Below are positions 7,291 to 15,909 of a stretch of 16,708 nucleotides of DNA, piece after piece. The DNA comes from UPXZ01 sp964498765. GTDB taxonomy: Bacteria > Bacteroidota > Bacteroidia > Bacteroidales > Paludibacteraceae. Below the pieces are notes generated by a model. The model saw nothing but the letters and a program-made list of their open reading frames with translations. It searched no databases and was not told where the DNA came from. The stretch lies in assembly GCA_964498765.1 (NCBI GenBank), contig CAZCIU010000057.1:1-16708 (forward strand). The letters are read 5' to 3'. Made by a program: the position numbers and the translations under genes. Within the stretch, counting starts at the first letter, position 1. Each line of letters opens with the position of its first letter.

Positions 7291-8049
7291 ATGATTAAAT
7301 CTTTGAAAACAAAAATTTTTCTTAGTTTTCTATTACTTATACTAATGCTTGTAGTTGCAGGTGTAATGTCTATTGTGGAATTAAGAAAAATGGGAGGTTC
7401 CGCAGAAAAGGTAATGGAAAACAATTACCAATCCATTGAAACCTCGAAAACGATGCTCGATGCGGTTGAGCGCGAAGATAGCGGTGTATTGATGTGGATG
7501 CTTGGCGAGACCGCCAAAGGTTCCCAAACAGTTGGACAGGCAAACGGCATAATGCAAAAGGCATTGAAAGATGCACTTTTAAATCTGTCTGAAATCAACG
7601 AAGATGAATACGTAAAAAAGGTAGAAAACGGTTACAAGGCTTATCATGCTACTGTTGAAAAAATTATAAGTTCCGATGGCAATCTTGCTGAAAATAAAAT
7701 AACATATTTCGAAGAATTGGAACCATTGTTTATCGAGCTAAAAAATGCCATCAACAGTCTTATGGTGCTTAATCAACATCAAATGTATTCGCAGGTTGCG
7801 ATAATGAAGGACAACTCAGAACGTTCCATGATGCCCGGTATCATTTCGGTTGTTGCGGCAGTTGTTTTTGCCATGCTGCTAAATTTCTTTATTTCCATTT
7901 CTTTTATCAATCCTATTCATAAGCTTATTGAAGGAATTAAGTCGTTTTATCCCGGAAGTAGAAAAATAGATGCAAAGATTACTTCTGATGATGAAATAAA
8001 AACACTTGAAAACGAAATTAATAACCTGACTACAAGATTGCAGAAATAA
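7291..8049 (+). CDS. Four-helix-bundle/HAMP membrane sensor lacking an output domain
   Basis: This 252-residue protein has the front half of a chemoreceptor or histidine kinase. TM1 is at ~9-28, a helical periplasmic region of about 150 residues looks like a four-helix-bundle ligand domain (~30-178), TM2 is at ~182-205, and a HAMP segment starts at the conserved Pro208 and includes the DEI...L pattern at 234-239. The protein stops directly after the second HAMP helix (LQK at 250-252), with no kinase, methyl-accepting or cyclase domain. The stop codon is clean and TrkH starts only 12 bp later, so it is not an obvious frameshifted pseudogene. It may signal through a partner or by direct contact with TrkH. 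The ligand is unknown. The 98-bp gap upstream holds only a weak promoter-like TGCTTTTG (7231-7238) and a short palindrome (7262-7269). Confidence 0.8.
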   Translation: MIKSLKTKIFLSFLLLILMLVVAGVMSIVELRKMGGSAEKVMENNYQSIETSKTMLDAVEREDSGVLMWMLGETAKGSQTVGQANGIMQKALKDALLNLSEINEDEYVKKVENGYKAYHATVEKIISSDGNLAENKITYFEELEPLFIELKNAINSLMVLNQHQMYSQVAIMKDNSERSMMPGIISVVAAVVFAMLLNFFISISFINPIHKLIEGIKSFYPGSRKIDAKITSDDEIKTLENEINNLTTRLQK

Positions 8050-8061
8050 ATTAGAAGAGAA

Positions 8062-9510
8062 ATGAGAGCAAAGGTCATTATCAAGTATTTAGGCTATGTG
8101 CTGTTGTTTAACGCACTCTTAATGTACATTTCCGCTGCCATTTCCTTGTTTCTAAAAGAAACTTCGATGGTTCCTCTAATGTATAGTGCAATAGTCTGTA
8201 CCATTATCGGTATATTTCCACAAATATTTATAGAAAAAATTGGAGAAATAAGTTTTCACGAAGGAATGTCAATCAGCGTCTTTGGTTGGCTGTTAACTTG
8301 TATGGTGGGAGCAATTCCTTACTTTATGTGGGGTGGAGAATTTACTTTTGTAAATGCTGTTTTTGAAAGCGTTGCAGGGTTTACTACCACAGGTTCCACT
8401 ATTCTTACTGACATTGAAATATTGCCCAAAGGATTACTTTTTTGGCGTTCAGCTACACATTTCATCGGTGGAATGGGAATTATTCTGTTTGTTTTGCTGA
8501 TACTACCCAATTCCCAAGGGGTTCGTTCAAGTATCTACCGTACGGAAGTGTCCGGCTTATCTATGCTGAACTTTCACATGCAACCCCGCCAAATTGCTAA
8601 AATAATTGCTTTTATTTATATAGGTCTAATACTCTTAGAAACCATTTTATTGTGGGTTTTAGGTATGACGTTTTTTGATGCTATTTGTCATTCTTTTGCT
8701 ACGCTTGCTACCGGTGGCTTTTCAACGAAAAATAACAGCATTGCCTTTTACGACAGCATTTGGATAGAACTTACAATATCTTTCTTTATGCTTATGGGAG
8801 GTATGCACTTTGGGTTAATTTATGCAACAATTAGACGTGAAAAGCTGAATATATTTACATCAAAAGTGGTAAGAAGCTATTTCCTTGTTATTGGTGTAGG
8901 AATTATTCTTGTAGCACTTAAACTTACATCAGACCATGTATATGGATGGTCGGAAGCGCTTCGGCACGCTTACTTTCAAGTAATATCTTTGGTTACAACC
9001 ACAGGATTTGCTACGGTGGACACATCAACATGGCCTATTTTCACAATCTTTATTCTTATCTATTTTTCCATTCAGTGTGCGTTAGTTGGCTCTACTACCG
9101 GAGGAATAAAGTTCGATAGGATTTACCTGTTTTTCAAAACACTTGGTAATCAAATCAAGCAAATAATACATCCAAACGCTGTATTTGTTACAAAAGTCAA
9201 TTCGACAACAATAAGTGAAAAAATGGAATATCAATCGGTAGTTTACATCGTTTTTTATATGATTATTCTGTTGTTAAGTTCACTTATTCTGTCTACGATT
9301 AATATTGACGGAGTAACATCATTTACTGCATCCGTCGCCACATTAGGAACTGTTGGTCCGGGGTTCGGAGATAGTATCGGATCATTGGGTAATTATTCTG
9401 CTATCCCCACGGCAGGAAAATATATTTTATCTGTTAATATGTTATTAGGTCGCTTGGAGATTATGAATATCCTTGCACTTTTCGTGATACTTTCATCAAA
9501 AAAAAGCTAA
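8062..9510 (+). CDS. trkH: Trk-type K+ uptake channel subunit TrkH
   Basis: This 482-residue membrane protein has the four pore-loop repeats of the TrkH/KtrB superfamily, each with a selectivity-filter glycine: TTTGST around G111, ATGGFST around G218/G219, TTTGF around G315 and TVGPG around G432. The length and the roughly ten to twelve hydrophobic helices agree with TrkH. It would carry K+ (possibly with Na+) inward across the cytoplasmic membrane, the first response to hyperosmotic shock. TrkH normally works with a cytoplasmic RCK subunit, TrkA. No full-length TrkA gene lies next to it, only a small degenerate RCK-N-like gene in the opposing operon (15486-15908). It sits 12 bp after the HAMP sensor and 3 bp before the GH15 gene, so the three are almost certainly co-transcribed. 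A purine-rich GAAGAG lies just before its ATG. Confidence 0.95.
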   Translation: MRAKVIIKYLGYVLLFNALLMYISAAISLFLKETSMVPLMYSAIVCTIIGIFPQIFIEKIGEISFHEGMSISVFGWLLTCMVGAIPYFMWGGEFTFVNAVFESVAGFTTTGSTILTDIEILPKGLLFWRSATHFIGGMGIILFVLLILPNSQGVRSSIYRTEVSGLSMLNFHMQPRQIAKIIAFIYIGLILLETILLWVLGMTFFDAICHSFATLATGGFSTKNNSIAFYDSIWIELTISFFMLMGGMHFGLIYATIRREKLNIFTSKVVRSYFLVIGVGIILVALKLTSDHVYGWSEALRHAYFQVISLVTTTGFATVDTSTWPIFTIFILIYFSIQCALVGSTTGGIKFDRIYLFFKTLGNQIKQIIHPNAVFVTKVNSTTISEKMEYQSVVYIVFYMIILLLSSLILSTINIDGVTSFTASVATLGTVGPGFGDSIGSLGNYSAIPTAGKYILSVNMLLGRLEIMNILALFVILSSKKS

Positions 9511-9513
9511 TTA

Positions 9514-11346
9514 ATGACGAAAACAATGAATTACAATTTTATCAACAAAATAGACAATCTTGATTACGGTGTCATTGGCAACTGCCGTACGGCCGCCTTA
9601 ATTTCTAAACGTGGGAGTATCGACTGGCTTTGCCTGCCGGACTTTGACACGCCATCTGTCTTTTCTAAATTATTGGATGAGCAAAAAGGTGGAAGTTTTT
9701 CATTTTTAGTGTCAGATGAGTATCAAATTACACAAACTTATTTGGGAAATACTAATATTCTAATCACGAAATACAGCTCTGATGAAGGTGCATTTGAACT
9801 GATTGATTATATGCCACGCTATCGTGCTTCTGAAACAAAGCATTATATGCCGCCCGAAATACATCGGTACGTAAGATTATTGTGGGGAAAGCCCAAATTA
9901 AAAGTTCTCTACGACCCACAGATGAACTATGCAGCAGAAAAAACCAAGCATACAATAAAAAGCAATTATATTCAGTCGGCAGCCGAACAGAAGGAAGAAG
10001 AGCATAAAATTTATCTTTATTCGTCGCTTGACTTTCAGACCTTACTCAACGGCGATGTCTTTGAACTGACTGAAAATCATTTTTTTCTACTGTCGTATCA
10101 CCAAAAACTTATTACAATCGATATTAACCGAATTCTTTTGGATTATGAAAGAACCAAGGTTTATTGGCTCAATTGGAGCAGTCGTTCCCGAAATTATCAT
10201 TTATACGATAAGGAGATAAAACGAAGCCTGTTAGTACTGAAACTGTTGTCCTATCAGAGTAGCGGAGCTATGCTCGCTGCACTAACCACAAGTTTACCCG
10301 AAACGATCGGCGAAGTCAGAAACTGGGATTACCGTTTTTGCTGGATACGAGATGCGTCAATGTCCATTGATACGCTTATGTTTATGGGACACAAAGGAGC
10401 GGCAGAAAGATTTATACATTTCATCAAACGCATTCTTAAATCCCGTGACGATACCTATCAGATTATGTACGGTATCCGCGGCGAGCGTGAACTGACAGAA
10501 GAAATTCTTCCACACCTTTCGGGTTATGAAAATTCCTATCCGGTACGCATCGGTAATGCAGCCTACAATCAGCTGCAAAATGATTCGCTGGGCTACCTGC
10601 TGGATGTGATTTATAAGTATTATCAGTTCTTTCCGGGAACCTTGGATGAAGTGGAAGAAATTTGGGAAGTAGTGAGAAATATCGTGAGAATGGTGCAATC
10701 AACCTGGCACAAGCCGGACAAAAGTATCTGGGAATTTCGTACGAAAGAGTTGAATTTTGTGTTCTCAAAAGTAATGAGTTGGGTGGCATTGGACAGGGCA
10801 ACGCTCATTGCCGAATTACTTGAAAAAGATTATTATTCAGAAAGATGGAGACAAGAAGCCGACTTGATAAGGGCTGAGATAATGAATAAAGGTTGGAAAG
10901 AAGATATGCAATGCTTCTCGCAAGCTTATGAAAACGAAGATTATGACAGTTCGCTGCTATTGATGCAGTTCTACGGATTTATTGAAGCCGATGATGAAAA
11001 GTACAGAAAAACAGTTTACGCCATCAAAGAGAATTTGATGCACGAAGGCTTGATGTATCGATATAAATCCGAAGATGATTTTGGAGCACCATCTTCATCT
11101 TTCACCATTTGTACGTTTTGGTTGATAGAAGCATTATTTATGATTGGCGAAAAAGTAGAAGCTGAAAAATTGTTTAAAAATATGATACAATACGCCAATC
11201 ATCTGGGACTTTACAGCGAAGATTTGGATTTCGAAACCAAACGACAATTAGGTAATTTCCCACAAGCCTATTCACATTTGGCTTTTATCAATACAGCTTC
11301 ACTATTTTCAGAAGAGAAAAAAATATCCCGATTTATTCAACCTTAA
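9514..11346 (+). CDS. Glycoside hydrolase family 15 (glucoamylase/trehalase-like)
   Basis: This 610-residue cytoplasmic protein lacks a signal peptide and is organised like bacterial and archaeal GH15 enzymes. An N-terminal beta-sandwich starts with LDYGVIGNCRTAALIS (16-31) and GSIDWLCLPDFDTPSVF (34-50). The (alpha/alpha)6 catalytic barrel begins about 235 with the signature RNWDYRFCWIRDAS (269-282), then YGIRGE at 319-324 and IWEFR at 405-409, where E407 is the likely general acid. The C-terminal YSED...LGNFPQAYSHLA region probably supplies the general base. Such enzymes release glucose from alpha-glucans, and several bacterial and archaeal members are trehalases. With a trehalose-making enzyme in the facing operon, trehalose turnover is a reasonable guess, but specificity cannot be settled here. 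The start at 9514 is 3 bp after trkH; a second ATG at 9526 is equally possible. It is probably translated by coupling to trkH. Confidence 0.9.
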   Translation: MTKTMNYNFINKIDNLDYGVIGNCRTAALISKRGSIDWLCLPDFDTPSVFSKLLDEQKGGSFSFLVSDEYQITQTYLGNTNILITKYSSDEGAFELIDYMPRYRASETKHYMPPEIHRYVRLLWGKPKLKVLYDPQMNYAAEKTKHTIKSNYIQSAAEQKEEEHKIYLYSSLDFQTLLNGDVFELTENHFFLLSYHQKLITIDINRILLDYERTKVYWLNWSSRSRNYHLYDKEIKRSLLVLKLLSYQSSGAMLAALTTSLPETIGEVRNWDYRFCWIRDASMSIDTLMFMGHKGAAERFIHFIKRILKSRDDTYQIMYGIRGERELTEEILPHLSGYENSYPVRIGNAAYNQLQNDSLGYLLDVIYKYYQFFPGTLDEVEEIWEVVRNIVRMVQSTWHKPDKSIWEFRTKELNFVFSKVMSWVALDRATLIAELLEKDYYSERWRQEADLIRAEIMNKGWKEDMQCFSQAYENEDYDSSLLLMQFYGFIEADDEKYRKTVYAIKENLMHEGLMYRYKSEDDFGAPSSSFTICTFWLIEALFMIGEKVEAEKLFKNMIQYANHLGLYSEDLDFETKRQLGNFPQAYSHLAFINTASLFSEEKKISRFIQP

Positions 11347-11361
11347 AAACAAAATACTACT

Positions 11362-12219
11362 ATGTTGGAAAATAAAACCTTACAAGAAATATTAGACTTT
11401 TCATTAATAAAATTAGGAAGCAGATTAAATATAACAGTCTTGGATGTTATTGAGTTGCTGATAGTATTTTTAATCAGTTTTCTTGTTTTATTCTTAATAA
11501 AAAAAGCTATTTACAAATCGAAAAAACTCGATTTAGGTAAAAAATACTCACTCAACAATCTCATAAAATACATAGTTTATATCATTACTTTCGCCATCGT
11601 TTTTCGTATTCTTGGATTTGACTTGAAGTACGTTATGGCGGGTTCGGCAGCATTATTAGTTGGTATCGGCTTGGGATTGCAAAATTTATTCAGCGATTTC
11701 GTGTCCGGCATCGTGATATTGGTCGATTCTACCATAAAGGTAGGCGACGTGCTTGATGTAGATGGCTTGGTCTGTAAGGTGGAAGAAATAAATATGAGAA
11801 CAACGCTCGTCCTTACTCGCGATGATAAATTCATTCTTCTGCCAAACACCTTACTTACAAAAAATAAAATTGTGAACTGGACACACACCAATAACACATC
11901 ACGTTTCGAAGTGAATGTAGGGGTTGACTATTCTTCGGATGTAAATTTGACAATGAAACTTATCAAAGAAGCCGGATTGGAACAAAAAGATGTAATGAAG
12001 CAACCCGAACCATTCGTACGTTTCAATGATTTTGGAAGTTCATCGCTGGATTTCACGCTCTATTTTTGGGTAGATAATGTGTTCCGTGCTGAAAATGCCA
12101 AAAGTGAAATCAGGGTAAAAATTTTCAATAAATTGAGTGAAAATAACATTACCATCCCATTTCCGCAACGTGTTCTGCACTTCGAGAAAAATGAAATTGA
12201 AGATTTAATTAGGAAGTAG
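11362..12219 (+). CDS. Small mechanosensitive channel, MscS family
   Basis: This 285-residue protein has the classic small MscS layout: TM1 at ~26-47, TM2 at ~66-86 and a Gly/Ala-rich pore helix TM3 at ~90-120 (AGSAALLVGIGLGLQ followed by NLFSDFVSGIVIL). A beta domain follows with VGDVLDVDG (127-135) and LPNTLLTKNKIVNW (160-173), then an alpha/beta vestibule ending in IPFPQRVLHF (265-274). It would form a heptamer that opens under membrane tension and lets out solutes on hypo-osmotic shock. It starts 15 bp after the GH15 gene and ends the plus-strand operon. Its 3' end overlaps the 3' end of the opposing MscS-family gene by 15 bp, leaving no room for a conventional terminator between them. 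Confidence 0.94.
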   Translation: MLENKTLQEILDFSLIKLGSRLNITVLDVIELLIVFLISFLVLFLIKKAIYKSKKLDLGKKYSLNNLIKYIVYIITFAIVFRILGFDLKYVMAGSAALLVGIGLGLQNLFSDFVSGIVILVDSTIKVGDVLDVDGLVCKVEEINMRTTLVLTRDDKFILLPNTLLTKNKIVNWTHTNNTSRFEVNVGVDYSSDVNLTMKLIKEAGLEQKDVMKQPEPFVRFNDFGSSSLDFTLYFWVDNVFRAENAKSEIRVKIFNKLSENNITIPFPQRVLHFEKNEIEDLIRK

Positions 12220-13287
12220 ATTGTTTCCCTTAAATTGTACATTAGCAAATGAATTAGGGAATTGTGAGTTGATAAAATCAATTAGCTTTTCCCTGACTTC
12301 TACACGCAAATCCCAATTGTCGGAAGCATTGCCACTGCTCACGGTAATACGGACTTCCTTAAACCATTCTTTGCTGTCCGTAACTTGCACGCTCTGTACA
12401 CGTCCATCCCAATGATGATTTTTTAAGAGAATTGAATTTAGTTTCTCGCGTATTGGATCTATGGGCAACGAATACGAAACATAAAAATATATTTTACCCA
12501 CAATATCCGATGTTTTATTGGTCCAATTTTCTATCGGGTTGTTCAGAAAATAATCTACCGGAACAATCAAGCGTCTTTCGTCCCATATTTTCACAACAAT
12601 ATAGGTTAGTTTTATCTCTTCAATTTTCCCGTATTCACCTTCTATAATCACCACATCGTCTATTTTCACAGGTTGAGTTAATGCTATCTGAATACCGGAA
12701 AGAATTTGCCCCATTGATTTTTGCGCGGCAAGTCCCACCAAAACACCGATAATACCGGCGGAAGCTAATATGCTTTTACCAATTGTTTTGGCTCCTTCTA
12801 TATTTATTAGAGAGATTGCAATAAAGATGATTGCTAATAGAAAAATGGCGATATTTTCAAACATCCGGATTTGAGTAACTCTGGAACGGGCTATCAGATT
12901 ATCTTCTGCGCTGATGTTATATTTGTTTTGAAAATACTTGGATACAGCTCGCGACAGTTGAATGACAAACCAACCCACTGAAAGGGTCAGCAAGATGCTC
13001 GATAAGGGTTTGAAAAATGACAGCGAAGGCAATCTTTCTATAAATGCGGGCGTAAAACTCATCAACAAAATTGAAAACAGGATAAGCAAAATGGGCGATT
13101 GGAACAATTTTACAATATAATCGTCAATATGGTTGTCCGTTTTCTTGACTATCTTTCTTAATCGGTTAAATACAAATCTGCTGACAATTGCAAACAAAGC
13201 AAATACCGCTAAAAATACAACTGATAAAATGAGAAGTTCATAAAAAAGATTGTCGGTAACTAAAATATTATCTATTAAATTATTCAT
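12205..13287 (-). CDS. Larger mechanosensitive channel, MscS family (five-helix type)
   Basis: This 360-residue MscS-superfamily protein has extra N-terminal helices: hydrophobic segments at ~14-37, 64-78, 96-113 and 145-162, then the pore helix at ~170-203 with LASAGIIGVLVGLAAQKS (174-191). The beta domain reads QPVKIDDVVIIEGEYGKIEEI (205-225) and ends near IVPVDYFLNNPIENW (241-255). The layout resembles YnaI/YbdG-type channels rather than minimal MscS. It differs clearly from the neighbouring plus-strand MscS, so the pair is not a recent duplication. It begins 8 bp after the TPS/TPP gene, the last of a tight minus-strand operon, suggesting that synthesis of trehalose and a pressure valve are made together. 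Its end overlaps the opposing MscS gene by 15 bp. Confidence 0.93.
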   Translation of the reverse strand: MNNLIDNILVTDNLFYELLILSVVFLAVFALFAIVSRFVFNRLRKIVKKTDNHIDDYIVKLFQSPILLILFSILLMSFTPAFIERLPSLSFFKPLSSILLTLSVGWFVIQLSRAVSKYFQNKYNISAEDNLIARSRVTQIRMFENIAIFLLAIIFIAISLINIEGAKTIGKSILASAGIIGVLVGLAAQKSMGQILSGIQIALTQPVKIDDVVIIEGEYGKIEEIKLTYIVVKIWDERRLIVPVDYFLNNPIENWTNKTSDIVGKIYFYVSYSLPIDPIREKLNSILLKNHHWDGRVQSVQVTDSKEWFKEVRITVSSGNASDNWDLRVEVREKLIDFINSQFPNSFANVQFKGNNLLPN

Positions 13288-13295
13288 AATTTTTC

Positions 13296-15464
13296 CTATT
13301 TGATTAGTTTTTCGAAGAAAGGGATCACCGAAGTTTGCAAGGGTATTCTGTACATAGAGTTTTCAGAAAAATTCCCAACCTTAATGCTGATGCCATTCTC
13401 AGGAAGGGCTCTAAACATATCTTCATCGGTAGTGTCATCACCAATGGCTAAAATAAATTCATAGTCTTTTTTTGACAATAATCGGTTTATTTCGCTTCCT
13501 TTGTTAAATTCCGGCGAACGGATTTCGATAATTTTATTTCCCCTTACGATTTGTAAATTTTGTCTTGCGCAAGGTTCCATCAATTCGTTAATCAATTGTT
13601 TCTCACGCAATTCTGCCAGCCAGACGTCCACTTTTCTGAAATGCCATACCAAAGCGGTGCTTTTAGCTTCCATAGAAGAGTGGGGTGTTTTATCTACGGT
13701 ATGTTGGACAATGTCAATTATTTCATCGTCCCAGGGTGCAGTGTCTTTCACGTTGTAGTGCCACGTGTTATTTTCTTTGAAAAATGCTCCGTGCTCGGCA
13801 GCAAAGTCTAAATCTAATCCCTCGAACCATTTATCCAACACATCTCGGCTTCTTCCGCTATTTATTACCACTTTATTTCGGCTGTCGGCTGTCAGTTTTT
13901 TCAATAATTCCAACAAGCGTTTAGTAGGTCTCGCGTCAGCCGGATTTTTTACAAATGCCGACAATGTTCCATCGTAGTCAAGAACAATTAAGCGCGAAGC
14001 CGCATCGTCATACCTTTGTTTGATGTTATGCTGTTGTGGATCGTAAATGATTTTTTTACGAATTCTTTCGTTCTGACTTTGTATGGCCACCATTTCATCA
14101 ATAAAGTCTTTGCCCCATCTTTTTACATCGTATTTAGCTATGTATTTTTGCATTCGGGATAATCGTGCTTTTTTTTCCTCATCGCTCATGGACAGGGCTT
14201 GAACCAATGCTTTCTCAATTTCCTCCATATCATTCGGATTAATAATTATAGCATCGGTAAGCTCATTGGCGGCTCCCGCCATTTCACTTAATATCAATAC
14301 GGCCGTATTATCACGCTGTGTTGCCAGATACTCTTTCGCTACCAAATTCATTCCATCTCGCAGGGGTGAAACCATTGCAATATCGGCATTGTAGTACATC
14401 GCTATTAAATCATCAAAACTAAATGAACGATAGAAATAATAGATGGGCGTCCAGCCCATGGTGGAATATGTTCCGTTAATTAGACCGATGGTTTGCTCAA
14501 TTTTTGTTTTCAAATTTGCATACCATTCCACATTATCACGCGAAGGCACAACAATCATTGCCAGCGAAACTTTTTCGTGGTATTCGGGATGATTTTTCAG
14601 AAATTGTGCAAATCCGTTTAGCCGATGAACTATTCCTTTGCTGTAATCAAGCCTGTCCACAGATAAAATAGTAGTTTGGTCGCCCATTTTTCGTTTTAGG
14701 ATTTTTGCTTTTTTTCTTACAATCGGTTTATTAGAAGCATCGTGATATTGTTCATAATTTATCCCCATCGGGAATGCATCTATATGCACCACGCGGTCTT
14801 GAAGCCGGATTTCGTCCAGGTTACAATTCAAATTCAAAACACGGTAAATAGCACTGATAAAATGGCGCATATAGTCGTGCGTATGGAAACCAATAAGGTC
14901 GGCCCCTAATAATCCTTCGAGCACTTCCTCACGCTCCGGCAACACCCTGAAAAGCTCGTAAGAAGGAAATGGAATATGATGAAAATACCCAATATTAACT
15001 TTTGGCTTATTATCCCTAATCATTTTCGGCAACAACATCAGCTGATAATCCTGCACCCAAATAATATCATCATCGTCGATGTGTGGCAGTGCGGCTTCGC
15101 TGAAAAGTCGGTTTACTTCTTTGTAAGTGTTCCAATACTCGTTTTTATAATCCATATACGAGTAAAAGTAATGACATAATGGCCAAATGGTACTATTACT
15201 GTATCCTTCATAATACTTCTCTATATGCTCTTGGGATAAAAAAACCGGATGAAATTTTAGTCTGTTCAGTCTTTTCGTGATAATAGCTTTTTCTTTTTCA
15301 TCATCTGTATGAATACCTGGCCAACCAATCCAGACTTTTTCTGCCGTAGTTTCCAGTGAACCTAATCCGGTTGCAAGTCCTCCTGCACTACTTGTTACAG
15401 TGATTTTGTCGTTCTTCTTTTGTACGTTAACAGGTAGTCTGTTAGCTATGATAATGATTTTCAT
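13296..15464 (-). CDS. Bifunctional trehalose-6-phosphate synthase/phosphatase
   Basis: This 722-residue fusion makes trehalose from UDP-glucose and glucose-6-phosphate in two steps. The N-terminal GT20 synthase (1-~465) has NRLPV (8-12), the glycine loop GGLATGL (28-34), WVQDYQLMLLP (136-146), FHHIPFPS (161-168), VDRLDYSKG (269-277) and the donor-binding SPLRDGMNLVAKEY (366-379). After a linker (~466-488), the HAD-type phosphatase carries all key motifs: DYDGT with nucleophile D496 and acid D498, S536 in VVINSGR, K655, and GDDTTDEDMF (675-684). Both halves therefore look active. Fused OtsA/OtsB proteins of this type are common in Bacteroidota and channel the intermediate. The gene starts 21 bp after the small RCK-like gene and is followed 8 bp later by an MscS-family gene, which fits an osmolyte operon. 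The cell would use trehalose as a compatible solute. Confidence 0.96.
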   Translation of the reverse strand: MKIIIIANRLPVNVQKKNDKITVTSSAGGLATGLGSLETTAEKVWIGWPGIHTDDEKEKAIITKRLNRLKFHPVFLSQEHIEKYYEGYSNSTIWPLCHYFYSYMDYKNEYWNTYKEVNRLFSEAALPHIDDDDIIWVQDYQLMLLPKMIRDNKPKVNIGYFHHIPFPSYELFRVLPEREEVLEGLLGADLIGFHTHDYMRHFISAIYRVLNLNCNLDEIRLQDRVVHIDAFPMGINYEQYHDASNKPIVRKKAKILKRKMGDQTTILSVDRLDYSKGIVHRLNGFAQFLKNHPEYHEKVSLAMIVVPSRDNVEWYANLKTKIEQTIGLINGTYSTMGWTPIYYFYRSFSFDDLIAMYYNADIAMVSPLRDGMNLVAKEYLATQRDNTAVLILSEMAGAANELTDAIIINPNDMEEIEKALVQALSMSDEEKKARLSRMQKYIAKYDVKRWGKDFIDEMVAIQSQNERIRKKIIYDPQQHNIKQRYDDAASRLIVLDYDGTLSAFVKNPADARPTKRLLELLKKLTADSRNKVVINSGRSRDVLDKWFEGLDLDFAAEHGAFFKENNTWHYNVKDTAPWDDEIIDIVQHTVDKTPHSSMEAKSTALVWHFRKVDVWLAELREKQLINELMEPCARQNLQIVRGNKIIEIRSPEFNKGSEINRLLSKKDYEFILAIGDDTTDEDMFRALPENGISIKVGNFSENSMYRIPLQTSVIPFFEKLIK

Positions 15465-15485
15465 GTGTTTATGTTTTTTTATTTA

Positions 15486-15908
15486 TTAATAATGAAACGA
15501 TTTGACTATAAAATGCTCTGTTTCCGCATCTAATGAAGCATTTTCTACATCCATTGAAACATCTTCCACATTTAATATCTCTAATATATCAAGTGGTTTT
15601 TCTTCTCCCATGGTATGTATAAATATTTTTTTGGCTCTTATTTTCGATAGTAATTTACTTATCAACTTCTTACTTTTCTTGCTAATGCCTTTTTCAAGTA
15701 TTACAATTACAGCTTCTACTTTCTTCAAAAACCATAATCTCTTAAAATAGACATTCTTTAATTGAACAATTTTTACGGAATGTAAATCGTTCGTCAATTC
15801 ATACTCTTGCTTATTTATAGTCATACCGGTAACATTGTGTCCCATTTCATTCAATTTAGTACACAGGGATATTCCGGTGTTGTTCATTCCTATTATTGTA
15901 TATCTCAT
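15486..15908 (-). CDS. Small TrkA-N/RCK-like protein with degenerate nucleotide loop
   Basis: This 140-residue protein starts with a Rossmann-like beta-alpha-beta (MRYTIIGMNNTGISLCTKLNEMGHNVTGMT) resembling the N-terminal RCK domain of TrkA/KtrA. The glycine loop is altered: G7-M-N-N-T-G12 has only two of the usual three glycines, and the acidic residue expected at the end of the second strand, which binds the ribose, is not seen. A Lys-rich middle part (around 75-95) and an acidic tail (VEDVSMDVENASLDAE, 113-128) replace the RCK C-terminal domain. It may be a regulatory subunit for the TrkH encoded in the facing operon, a relic, or another Rossmann protein. It begins 1 nt after the racemase stop and ends 21 nt before the TPS/TPP gene, so it belongs to that operon. 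It is also locally more AT-rich than its neighbours. Confidence 0.6.
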   Translation of the reverse strand: MRYTIIGMNNTGISLCTKLNEMGHNVTGMTINKQEYELTNDLHSVKIVQLKNVYFKRLWFLKKVEAVIVILEKGISKKSKKLISKLLSKIRAKKIFIHTMGEEKPLDILEILNVEDVSMDVENASLDAETEHFIVKSFHY

Positions 15909-15909
15909 A

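Noticed and set aside
7291..8049. Sensor gene as a frameshifted histidine kinase pseudogene
   Set aside because: The frame ends cleanly at the HAMP end and trkH follows after 12 bp, with no remnant of a kinase domain in any frame between them.
10357..10801. Overlapping open frames of about 112 residues on the minus strand
   Set aside because: They lie wholly inside the GH15 gene, whose protein motifs are intact across this stretch. The minus-strand translations show no family pattern and overlap each other in different frames.
13501..13977. Plus-strand open frames of 70-85 residues
   Set aside because: They are antisense to the phosphatase half of the TPS/TPP fusion, where conserved HAD motifs explain the sequence fully.
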